Below are positions 51,482 through 59,457 of a stretch of 64,000 nucleotides of DNA, in pieces; position 1 is the first letter of the stretch; every line of letters begins with the position of its first letter. The stretch is from Leeuwenhoekiella polynyae. GTDB taxonomy: Bacteria > Bacteroidota > Bacteroidia > Flavobacteriales > Flavobacteriaceae. A program made the position numbers and the translations under genes. The notes under the pieces are model-generated. The model did not search any database. It saw only the letters and a program-made list of their open reading frames with translations, and was not told where the DNA came from. The DNA lies in assembly GCF_004104075.1 (NCBI RefSeq), contig NZ_QOVK01000010.1, forward strand, positions 62,001 to 126,000. The letters are read 5' to 3'.

Positions 51482-53698
51482 CTAAAATCGTACAGTCGCT
51501 CCTACTAAAAAGTTGATTTTAGCCTGCGGATAATACCCGGCACCTTCAAGGGTAGTAACGGTTCCCGGATTTGTAAAATCATCATCATAAGTGAAAAAAT
51601 ATCCATTAGACACATATTCTTCGCTGAAGATATTATTAACCAAAGCCGTTAATGTAATCGACTTAGCAAAGCCGATTCCTTCTAAATCATACTGAAAGTT
51701 TAAATCATTTATAAAATAAGCTTCAAGCTTAGAACTTGCGGCATCTATATTACCCAGATATTGCTCACCAACATACTTAGATAATAGCGAAAAACGCAAC
51801 TTCTGAATCGGGAAAAAATCAATTCGATTACCGGCAACAATGTTAGGAGAAAACGAAATATTGGTATTTCCCAGATTCTGCAAGACACCGTCTCTTTGAA
51901 AGAAAAAATCTCGGTTTTTATTAGTACTTAAAGCCACGTTTGGTGAAATCGCAACCTGACTTCCTAACTGGAAACCGGCTTCTACTTCTACACCCAGACG
52001 GTAACTAGAACCGCTATTTTGGCGTATCGCCGCACCCACATCATCTATCGCTCCGGTAAGCACCAACTGATCCCGGTAATCCATATAATACACATTAGCA
52101 TAAATACGCGAACGATCTTTAGTAAAACGATATCCCAGTTCAAAATCGTTTAAAGTCTCTGGTACGGGATTTCCATTTTCAAAATCAGTACGGTTAGGTT
52201 CGCGGTTTGCTCTGGCATAAGAAGCATATACTTTACTCGATTCATCAACGGTAAATGTCACACCCGCTTTAGGGTTGAAAAACGAGTAATCTTTATCGAT
52301 TCTAAAAGGGGTAGTATCATCCGCCAAGCCGTCTGTTTTATAGGTGATAAAACGTCCCTGCAAGTCTCCAAAAATACTCCAAGTGTCATCGATTCTCCAG
52401 GTTGCTTTAGCAAATGTTGTAAACTCATTTTTATCTGCTGTACCATTATAGTACCGATAACCAGCCTCTTCTGTTTGTGAGAAATAACGTGCCCAGGTGA
52501 TCTCACCATAATGATCACCGGTATAAATACTACCAAAAACTCCTGCATCAAAATCAATGTTTTTATCAGAGTAATTGGTGGTCAAATTCGCAACATAGTA
52601 GCGATTATCTAGCCAGCGACGGCGTATCAAATCTGTATCTGCTTGCAACTCTCCATCAATTTCATAAGGCTCCCAGCCTATGAAATCAAAAGTAGCATCA
52701 TTAGAAAAATTCACATTGGCATAATACCAAGAGTCTACATACTCTTCAAAAAAGCCGCGACCCATTGTATAGTTTAATGCAAGGTTAGTAGACCAGCCCC
52801 CACCATATTTTTGATTCCATAATAACTGCACGTGGTCTTGCTTATAATTGTCTACCTGATTCTCATAAAAACCTTCTAAATTTCCAGCATCATCATATTG
52901 AAAACCTATAGGGTTATAGGTGCGGTTGGTTTCTAAAGTCTGTTTATCGATACCATTCCAAGATTGATACGTAATCTCGTGACCTCCAAAAACAATTGCT
53001 TTAAGCAGTGTGTTTTCATTACGATATTCTCCTTGTAAAAAATAAGATTTCAAGTCAGAACTCGCCCGGTCTACATAACCATCAGATTTTATGGTCGAAA
53101 GCCTTCCGGAAAAACTAAAGTGATCGCTAATCAATCCGGTACCAAATTTCACATTCGCTCTGCGGGTATTAAAAGATCCGCCTGAAGCGCTAACCTGAGC
53201 ATAAGCTTTATCTTCTGCCGCATCGGTAAGAATATTCAAACTTGCACCAAAAGCTCCGGCTCCGTTAGTAGAAGTCCCTACCCCACGTTGCAACTGCACA
53301 CTTTGTATAGAACTGCTAAAATCTTGCAGGTTTACAAAAAAACTACCCAGACTTTCTGTATCATTATAGGGGATCCCGTTAATGGTCACGTTAATCCCTT
53401 GATTCCCTGTTCCGCGGACACGAAAACCCGTGTACCCCACTCCTGCTCCTGCGTCTGATGTAGTTACAACGCTAGGCAGATAATTGAGTAAAATGGGTAA
53501 ATCCTGACCCAGATTACGCTCGTTAATTTCCTCTTTAGAAAGATTGCTGTAGGTGATGGGTGAATCTGCATCTACCCGGATTGATTTTACAAGTACCTCA
53601 TCGAGTTTGTTTACAGATGTGGTGTCTTGCGGTGTTTGTTGTGCGAGTGCGCCAAAAGTTGTCAAACTGGCAGCACAGGCGAATAAAAGTGATTTCAT
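51482..53698 (-). CDS. TonB-dependent receptor under TPP riboswitch control (thiamin-type)
   Basis: A 738-aa outer-membrane receptor: signal peptide (1-19, ending ALAQ), a TonB-box region (LDEVLVKSIRV), a plug domain (about 45-160; DLPILLNYLPSVVTTSDAGAG, GFRVRGTGNQGINVTINGIP broken by text) and a barrel ending in the family's final VGATVRF. It lacks the carboxypeptidase-like N-terminal domain of SusC proteins. The leader carries a TPP riboswitch, so the receptor most likely takes up thiamin or a derivative across the outer membrane. The identity of the substrate rests on that regulatory link. Confidence 0.88.
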   Translation of the reverse strand: MKSLLFACAASLTTFGALAQQTPQDTTSVNKLDEVLVKSIRVDADSPITYSNLSKEEINERNLGQDLPILLNYLPSVVTTSDAGAGVGYTGFRVRGTGNQGINVTINGIPYNDTESLGSFFVNLQDFSSSIQSVQLQRGVGTSTNGAGAFGASLNILTDAAEDKAYAQVSASGGSFNTRRANVKFGTGLISDHFSFSGRLSTIKSDGYVDRASSDLKSYFLQGEYRNENTLLKAIVFGGHEITYQSWNGIDKQTLETNRTYNPIGFQYDDAGNLEGFYENQVDNYKQDHVQLLWNQKYGGGWSTNLALNYTMGRGFFEEYVDSWYYANVNFSNDATFDFIGWEPYEIDGELQADTDLIRRRWLDNRYYVANLTTNYSDKNIDFDAGVFGSIYTGDHYGEITWARYFSQTEEAGYRYYNGTADKNEFTTFAKATWRIDDTWSIFGDLQGRFITYKTDGLADDTTPFRIDKDYSFFNPKAGVTFTVDESSKVYASYARANREPNRTDFENGNPVPETLNDFELGYRFTKDRSRIYANVYYMDYRDQLVLTGAIDDVGAAIRQNSGSSYRLGVEVEAGFQLGSQVAISPNVALSTNKNRDFFFQRDGVLQNLGNTNISFSPNIVAGNRIDFFPIQKLRFSLLSKYVGEQYLGNIDAASSKLEAYFINDLNFQYDLEGIGFAKSITLTALVNNIFSEEYVSNGYFFTYDDDFTNPGTVTTLEGAGYYPQAKINFLVGATVRF

Positions 53699-53805
53699 TC
53701 GTAAAAATTTTTACGAATAAAAGGGGCGATTATTCCGTGTTACTATTAGTTAATAAAATGCAATGTTGCTTAAAAACAACCCGGTCCTCACAGGTATTTT
53801 AAGCG

Positions 53806-53896
53806 ATTCCCTTGGCGGCATTATCCGCCCAGGTTCATTGGGTATGATCTCAGCTCGCTTTCTGAATAAACAGAAGTTTAAGCACCCCTTTGAGAT
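53806..53896 (-). promoter_or_regulatory. TPP riboswitch (thi-box)
   Basis: On the minus strand the conserved TPP aptamer elements occur in order: AAAGGGGTGC, a variable stem-loop, GCTGAGAT with ATACCC, TGAACCTGGGCGGATAATGC and CGCCAAGGGAA. These match the P2/P4 cores of known thiamin pyrophosphate riboswitches. It lies in the 5' leader of the TonB-dependent receptor gene (start 53698), about 110 bases upstream. Thiamin pyrophosphate binding would be expected to lower receptor expression. Confidence 0.93.
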
Positions 53897-53979
53897 TAGG
53901 CGGCAAATGTAATGCAATATTTCTGCTTTTATAAAAAAATTAAGGTGTTTTATTTTAGGGTGGCTTAATTTTAGAACCT

Positions 53980-56385
53980 ATGAAAAATACCAAACGCTCT
54001 ATAACACTTAAGGTTTTGACAGGCTATCTGCTAATAGGTTTGCTTATCTTTTTTGCGATTTGGTTTATTTATCCGCAGATTAAAACCTTTCTATATCCTC
54101 CTAAAAAAGAACAAGCCACTAATCAAAAGCTCACCTTTACCAGCAATGCGCTGAGCTATCTTTATGAAGCTGAGACGATAGGTAGAACAGCGATGGCGAC
54201 GGGTTCTCAGAATCAATTTGGCAAATATGAAGTTCTCGTTGATAGTATCACCATTCAGCTAGATTCTTTACAAGGTATAACAGAAACCAAAGAACAAAAT
54301 GAGCAATTAGACAGTATCAAAATGTTGTTGTCAAACAAGACCAGTAACATCCGCTCAATGGTGCGCTTACGCGAAGAGCAATACTCCCGTAATTATTATG
54401 ATGAAGCGCTTTCTGAACTCATAAAAGAAGATATTTACTTTGAAGATTATGCTAATGATCCCCGCTTAGATTCTGTAGATGCCTATACAAAAAAAGTGAT
54501 TGTTGATATGATGGAATACATCAGAAAAGACAATACAGATAAGGATCAGAATATGGCTTCAATGGCACAAACTGTACGCAAGACTCTGGCAAAAATAGAA
54601 ACCCGAAAGAAAGAACTCGAAATCAACATCATAAACCGTGAAAATACGCTACTTGCCAACGACCGTGACATCAACCTTAAGATCAGAAATCTTCTGAGTA
54701 CGCTTGAACGTGAAGGAACGATGACAGCGAGGCAGCGCGAAGCTCTACTCAATAGCCGTATTGAAGAAATCTCTAATACCTTAAAAATTATAGGTGGCAT
54801 CAGTATTATTCTTGCTTTAGGCTTTGTCATAATGATTTTTAAAGATGCGTCCCGCAGCCAGCAATACAGTACTGAACTTGAAAAAAGTAACGCCGTTGCG
54901 CAATCCCTATTAAAGAGTAGAGAACAATTAATGGCGACAGTGACACATGATATGCGCTCTCCCCTCAATACGGTTTTAGGCTTTACAGAATTGCTTAAAA
55001 AGACACCTGTTGATGCTAAACAATTACGGTATTTAGATACTGTTCAAAAATCTGGGGATTATATTTTAAAACTGGTTAACGATTTACTTGATTTTGCAAA
55101 GCTGGAAGCCGGTAAGATCACTATTGAAAAAATACCGTTTAACCCTAAAAAATTGATTGAAGATGTCGTTGCAGTAAGTTTACCACAACCTATAAAATCT
55201 GGCGTTGAAATTAGCACTGAGATTTCTGAAGAGGCAAATCAAATCTTTCTAAGCGATCCTTTTCGCATCAAACAAATACTCGCCAACCTCATCACTAACG
55301 CTTATAAATTCACTGAAAGTGGAAGCATCAACATTACTGCACAAATTGTAAAAAGCAGTCTGAAATTTGAAGTAATTGATACCGGCCAGGGGATTCCTAA
55401 AGAAAAACAGCAACTCATTTTTAAAGAATTTTCACAGGCAGAAGAAACCACACAGCGCAAATTTGGCGGTTTTGGTCTTGGCCTTTCCATATCAAAAAAG
55501 TTAACTAAACTACTTAAAGGGAAATTATCTTTAAATAGTACTCCAGGCAAAGGAAGTACATTTACCGTTTCTATTCCTGTTGAAAAAACAGAACAGCAAG
55601 AGTCTGTTAAATCCGTTTCAATTTCAAATAAAAATCTAAATTCAATTGAACGTATTCTAATCGTTGATGACGAACCAGTACAAATCAAACTTACTCAAGC
55701 TACTCTAGCTCCTTATGACTTAGAGACAGATACTGCAAACAATGGAGCAGAGGCTTTAAAACTGCTTAAAACAAAAAAATACGACCTCATCCTTTCAGAC
55801 ATACAAATGCCTGTTATGGATGGAATTGCCCTAATTAAAGAACTTAAATCAACAATTGAAACCGCTCAAATACCTGTAATTGCTCTGAGTGGAAACGGGA
55901 CGCTCAAACAAGCAGATTACAAACATTTTGGCTTCGCCGAAAACTTAAAAAAGCCATACAAACCAGATGAACTGGTTCAAGCTATCAGCACGATAAGTGC
56001 TTTAGAAAAAAAGAAAATTGAATCCAATCCAATTGTCTTAAAATCTAACTCTGATTTATTCAGTATTGAACAATTGAAAGAATTTGTAGGTGACGATAAT
56101 GAAGCTTTAAAGAGTATTCTTACTGTGTTTTGTGAGAGCACTGAAGAAAGTTTAGAGAGCTTAAACGCACAAACTATAGACATCAAATCTATTAATGACA
56201 CTGCACATAAAATGCTTCCGATGATGCGACAGCTTGAAGCTTCAGGGATTGTCGCTATTCTTGAAAAATTAGAAAAACCCACACTTCAAAAGATTCCGAA
56301 GGCAGAGATACAATCAGCTATATTAAGCGTTAAGGAAAAATCTAAAACCTTGGTAGATTTGCTAAGACAAACTCTTACAACTTAA
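53980..56385 (+). CDS. Hybrid sensor histidine kinase with receiver and HPt-like domains
   Basis: An 801-aa membrane kinase. N-terminal helix at about 12-32, a long largely helical extracytoplasmic region, a second helix near 270-288, then the kinase core (acceptor His in TVTHDMRSPLNTVLGF, near 325; ATP domain with NLITNAYKF, DTGQGIP and FGGFGLGLSISKK). A receiver domain follows (about 560-680; IVDDEP, Asp in ILSDIQMPVMDG, KKPYKPDEL), and a C-terminal HPt-like helix bundle with AHKMLPMM, where the His can accept phosphate. Convergent with the NtrC-type gene with an 11-base overlap, so that regulator may be its partner. Confidence 0.88.
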   Translation: MKNTKRSITLKVLTGYLLIGLLIFFAIWFIYPQIKTFLYPPKKEQATNQKLTFTSNALSYLYEAETIGRTAMATGSQNQFGKYEVLVDSITIQLDSLQGITETKEQNEQLDSIKMLLSNKTSNIRSMVRLREEQYSRNYYDEALSELIKEDIYFEDYANDPRLDSVDAYTKKVIVDMMEYIRKDNTDKDQNMASMAQTVRKTLAKIETRKKELEINIINRENTLLANDRDINLKIRNLLSTLEREGTMTARQREALLNSRIEEISNTLKIIGGISIILALGFVIMIFKDASRSQQYSTELEKSNAVAQSLLKSREQLMATVTHDMRSPLNTVLGFTELLKKTPVDAKQLRYLDTVQKSGDYILKLVNDLLDFAKLEAGKITIEKIPFNPKKLIEDVVAVSLPQPIKSGVEISTEISEEANQIFLSDPFRIKQILANLITNAYKFTESGSINITAQIVKSSLKFEVIDTGQGIPKEKQQLIFKEFSQAEETTQRKFGGFGLGLSISKKLTKLLKGKLSLNSTPGKGSTFTVSIPVEKTEQQESVKSVSISNKNLNSIERILIVDDEPVQIKLTQATLAPYDLETDTANNGAEALKLLKTKKYDLILSDIQMPVMDGIALIKELKSTIETAQIPVIALSGNGTLKQADYKHFGFAENLKKPYKPDELVQAISTISALEKKKIESNPIVLKSNSDLFSIEQLKEFVGDDNEALKSILTVFCESTEESLESLNAQTIDIKSINDTAHKMLPMMRQLEASGIVAILEKLEKPTLQKIPKAEIQSAILSVKEKSKTLVDLLRQTLTT

Positions 56386-57739
56386 TATTGTAGTGCTTGA
56401 GTTTATTGTAAAGTGTTTTGCGATCAATATGAAGAAGTCTTGCAGCTTTGCTTTTATTACCCCCGGTTTTTTCCAATGCATCTAAAATAAGCTCCTGCTC
56501 ATTTTTAGAATTAAAGAGTGCAAACGGCTCATCTTTTATGCTTTCTTTTGAAAGCATTATTTCGCGAGGCAAGAGTTTTAGAGGAATAATAGCATCTTGC
56601 GTTAATAAAACAGAGCGCTTTACGATATTCTTCAGTTCTCTCAAATTCCCCGGCCAGTCATATCTTTTTAAAGCCTCTATAGCTTCATCACTAAAACCGG
56701 TCACCTCTTTCTCAAGTTCTGCATTGGCTTGATCCAAGAAAACATTTACAAAAAGCATCAAATCTTCCTGACGATCACTCAGGCGTGGCATTTCGATTGA
56801 AAATTCATTCAATCTGTGATACAGATCTTCTCTGAATTCATTCTCTTTTATAGCTTCCTCCAGATCTTCATTGGTAGCAGCAACCACACGTATATCAACC
56901 GGGATTTCCTTGTTACTACCCACCGGTTTTACTTTTCGCTCCTGTAAAGCTCTAAGCAGCTGCACCTGCAACTCGTAAGATAGATTTCCTATTTCATCTA
57001 AAAAAAGTGTACCTCCATTAGCTGCTTCAAAATGCCCCACTTTGTCTGTAACTGCTCCTGTAAAAGAACCTTTAATATGACCAAAGAATTCGCTACTTGC
57101 TAGTTCTTTAGGTATTGCACCGCAATCAACAGCTATAAATGGCTGATCGCTACGTTTGCTTTTATCGTGAATACTTTTTGCAACATATTCTTTACCAGTA
57201 CCGCTATCGCCAATTATCAAAATAGACATCGTAGTAGGTGCTACAAGGTCTACATATTGATTGAGTTTTGCTGCGGCATCACTTACCCCTTTTATAAAGT
57301 TAGCACTTGTTGCAGATGCAACTTCCCCATTTTTCTTTTTTGGATTTTGTTTTGGCTCAGAAGTGCTTTGTGAATTTTCCTGAATATTGAGGGCTTTATC
57401 TATAATCTTCAAGAGTTCATCAGGACGTACCGGTTTTGAAATATAATCAAAAGCGCCGGCCTTCATAGCTTCTACAGCTTTATTAATTTCGGCATAACCG
57501 GTCATTAATATCGCCGGGATAGCTGAATACTTCTCTTTAATGAAATTCAAAATACTAAGTCCGTCATCATCTGGCAAACGAACATCTGTAATCACCAGAT
57601 CTGTCGCTCCTTCATCTAATATTTTGTAAGCTTCACCAGCTGTAAACGCACTTTTAACTTCAAAGCCTTTTTTACCGAGAAAGGTCTCAAGCATTTTACA
57701 AAAGGCAACATCATCTTCTATAAGGAGTATTTTAGACAA
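56375..57739 (-). CDS. NtrC-family sigma54-dependent response regulator
   Basis: A 454-aa regulator: receiver domain (1-120; LLIEDD, phospho-Asp in LVITDVRLPDDDG, switch Lys in YISKPVRP), AAA+ domain (about 145-375; Walker A GDSGTGKE, GAFTGA-equivalent GSFTGA, Walker B GGTLFLDEIG) and a Fis-type helix-turn-helix (about 410-454; GGNKSKAARLLHIDRKTLYNKL). Start is TTG at 57739 (MSKILLIEDD). A longer frame to 57838 is possible, but its extra residues come from a dispersed repeat and are not part of the protein. Convergent with the hybrid kinase. Confidence 0.92.
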   Translation of the reverse strand: MSKILLIEDDVAFCKMLETFLGKKGFEVKSAFTAGEAYKILDEGATDLVITDVRLPDDDGLSILNFIKEKYSAIPAILMTGYAEINKAVEAMKAGAFDYISKPVRPDELLKIIDKALNIQENSQSTSEPKQNPKKKNGEVASATSANFIKGVSDAAAKLNQYVDLVAPTTMSILIIGDSGTGKEYVAKSIHDKSKRSDQPFIAVDCGAIPKELASSEFFGHIKGSFTGAVTDKVGHFEAANGGTLFLDEIGNLSYELQVQLLRALQERKVKPVGSNKEIPVDIRVVAATNEDLEEAIKENEFREDLYHRLNEFSIEMPRLSDRQEDLMLFVNVFLDQANAELEKEVTGFSDEAIEALKRYDWPGNLRELKNIVKRSVLLTQDAIIPLKLLPREIMLSKESIKDEPFALFNSKNEQELILDALEKTGGNKSKAARLLHIDRKTLYNKLKHYNIKL

Positions 57740-57763
57740 GGTAGATAGTTTTAGTAAGTCACC

Positions 57764-57840
57764 TTGGGCAAGCCCAAAATGTATTAAAAAGAAACAGCTT
57801 TTGACTTCAAGGCAAGCCTTGGAGTATCTCAATCTCAATT
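57764..57840. repeat. Dispersed palindromic repeat, B subtype, two palindromes intact
   Basis: TTGGGCAAGCCCAA (57764-57777) and CAAGGCAAGCCTTG (57808-57821) are perfect palindromes, joined by sequence shared with the 15041 copy. The final CTCGAT...palindrome has decayed to CTCAATTATTATG. Confidence 0.78.
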
Positions 57841-57956
57841 ATTATGTTAAAAGTACAAATACCATTAACTGCGGTAACTAATAAAATCATAAAAAACGTT
57901 AAGAAAATATCTTTCGATTCTTATGATCTAGACACTTGAATTTGAAAATAAACTAC

Positions 57957-58004
57957 CTCGCGGCAAGTCTCGGCGTTTTAAACCCATTAGCGGTGCCAAT
58001 AAAA
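57957..58004. repeat. Dispersed palindromic repeat, A subtype
   Basis: CTCGCGGCAAGTCTCGGCG, then TTTTAAACCCATTAGCGG and TGCCAATAAAA. It matches the A part at 39285-39327 with a few substitutions. Confidence 0.78.
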
Positions 58005-58012
58005 CATAAAAA

Positions 58013-58034
58013 AGCCCCGATTCTCATCGGGGCT
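58013..58034 (-). terminator. Terminator of the small secreted-protein pair
   Basis: A 9-bp stem (AGCCCCGAT / ATCGGGGCT) with loop TCTC and an A-run to the left, supplying a U-tail on minus-strand RNA. Confidence 0.88.
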
Positions 58035-58091
58035 CAATCTTGAATTTTTAACCATTCTATTTATTAAAAATTCAAATTAGGGAAACCTAAC

Positions 58092-58418
58092 CTACTCTTT
58101 TGGTTCGATCCATTCACCTGCAGCATTTATATATGCAGTTTCTGGCTCGGCCCCTTCTGTTGCTAATGTTAATTTAAAAGTTTTATTTTCTGAGTCAACC
58201 CAGGCTTCAGTTACATCAGCTCCAGTTTTATCCTCTTCAACTGCTTTAGTCACAGTTACAGGTAAATCTGAAACTTCAATTTTAGTGTATCCATCTACCG
58301 GAGCTTGTAATTCTGTAGTAGCTTGCGCTACATCTCCTGTGGTTTCTTGAGCTGTTACTCCTTCTGCTGCAAAAAGCATTGTTGCTGCTGCAGCTACGGT
58401 CATTACTAGATTTTTCAT
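58092..58418 (-). CDS. Small secreted protein, tandem copy 2 (PepSY-like)
   Basis: A 108-aa exported protein, mature part acidic. ATG 58418 is chosen so that the signal peptide MKNLVMTVAAAATMLFA is N-terminal; it is nearly identical to that of the upstream paralogue (58485-58811). The mature part (SDLPVTVTKAVEEDKTGADVTEAW, KTFKLTLATEG) has the look of PepSY-like inhibitory or adaptor domains, but I cannot assign a function. Cotranscribed with its paralogue, 66 bases downstream of it. Confidence 0.7.
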   Translation of the reverse strand: MKNLVMTVAAAATMLFAAEGVTAQETTGDVAQATTELQAPVDGYTKIEVSDLPVTVTKAVEEDKTGADVTEAWVDSENKTFKLTLATEGAEPETAYINAAGEWIEPKE

Positions 58419-58484
58419 AATCCTATATTTTGTGCACACACTGGTGCTTTGATTAAAATTGATTTATTAAAAGGGAGACTCTTG

Positions 58485-58811
58485 TTACTGAATCTTTACC
58501 CATTTACCTTCTTCATTGATGTAAGCCGTCTCTGCTTCTGCACCTTCTGCTTTCAACATCAATTTATAAACGCTCAATTCTTCATTGAAATACGCTTCTT
58601 CAACTGTAGAACCTGCTTTGTCAGTTGCTACTGCATTAGTAACTGTTTCTGGTAAAGCTGAAGTTTCAATTTTCTCAAAACCATCCTGTACAGGTGCTTG
58701 CACTTCAGTCTCAGTCATTGCTACTTCAGATTCTGTTTCTTGTGCTGTTATGTTTTCTGTAGCGAAAAGCATTGTTGCTGCTGCGGCTACGGTCATTACT
58801 AGATTTTTCAT
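58485..58811 (-). CDS. Small secreted protein, tandem copy 1 (PepSY-like)
   Basis: A 108-aa paralogue of the following gene, with signal peptide MKNLVMTVAAAATMLFA and a similar mature part (ETSALPETVTNAVATDKAGSTVEEAYF, SVYKLMLKAEG, broken by text). The signal-peptide DNA is almost identical between the two copies while the mature parts have diverged, which suggests an older duplication with conserved or converted 5' ends. Both have the same length. Function unknown; the location should be periplasm or outside the cell. Confidence 0.7.
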   Translation of the reverse strand: MKNLVMTVAAAATMLFATENITAQETESEVAMTETEVQAPVQDGFEKIETSALPETVTNAVATDKAGSTVEEAYFNEELSVYKLMLKAEGAEAETAYINEEGKWVKIQ

Positions 58812-58998
58812 AATTCTATATTTTCTTGTTTATTGTTATTTTATTTGAGCTGTTTCAGTTACAAACTCATTTAACTATATAGCAAAACCGTACCATAGCA
58901 ACTGCAGTACAGCTCAGCCCCATTAAGTAGCTGATTATGGGACAAATAAAGAAATGTGATAAAAAAGGCTTTGTGTAGAAGAAGAGTATATTCCACAA

Positions 58999-59027
58999 AA
59001 AAAGTGTAGAATTAATCTACACTTTTT
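58999..59027 (-). terminator. Terminator after the arfB-type gene
   Basis: A 12-bp perfect stem (AAAAAGTGTAGA / TCTACACTTTTT) with loop ATTAA, 29 bases beyond the stop codon. Confidence 0.9.
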
Positions 59028-59055
59028 AATAAATACCCTAAAATATTTGGAATAC

Positions 59056-59457
59056 TTAAAAAGAAGGCGGTTTTCGATTGGCTTTCTTTTCTGCATTTTT
59101 CTTTTTAGAATCAAGCCTGCGTCTTTTTGAAGCTAAAGTAGGTTTTGTCTTTTTTCGTTTTTTAGGTTTAATAAGTGCCTTCTCTAGCAAGCGCATTAAA
59201 TTTTTAAAAACCTCTTGTTTGTTTTTATGCTGGCTGCGGCTTTGATCATAAGATAAAACCAATTGATTTTCTGATGTGAATTTTGAAGACAGTCGTTTTT
59301 TAAGACGCTCTGTCTGATCCTCATCAAACACAATAGAAGCATCAAGATCCCAATGCAGCATGACTTTAGTAGAAGTCTTATTTACATGCTGACCTCCGGG
59401 ACCACTGCTGCGCACTGCCTTAAAATTACATTCTGTATACAGCAGGTTTTTATCCAT
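59056..59457 (-). CDS. arfB: ArfB/YaeJ-type peptidyl-tRNA hydrolase
   Basis: A 133-aa release-factor-like protein that rescues stalled ribosomes by hydrolysing peptidyl-tRNA without a stop codon. The catalytic GGQ is in SSGPGGQHVNKTSTKV (about 17-32), and a highly basic C-terminal tail (KKRKKTKPTLASKRRRLD, about 95-120) would lie in the empty mRNA channel. No codon-recognition domain is present. It starts in a TAATG overlap with the DUF4301 gene, so it is coupled to it. Confidence 0.92.
   Translation of the reverse strand: MDKNLLYTECNFKAVRSSGPGGQHVNKTSTKVMLHWDLDASIVFDEDQTERLKKRLSSKFTSENQLVLSYDQSRSQHKNKQEVFKNLMRLLEKALIKPKKRKKTKPTLASKRRRLDSKKKNAEKKANRKPPSF

Larger units (their letters stand above)
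57740..58091. other. Repeat-filled spacer between the NtrC-type gene and the small secreted protein genes
   Basis: A 352-base spacer with two dispersed-repeat copies (57764-57840 and 57957-58004) separated by AT-rich sequence, then the terminator of the small secreted-protein gene (58013-58034). No gene seen. Confidence 0.65.
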
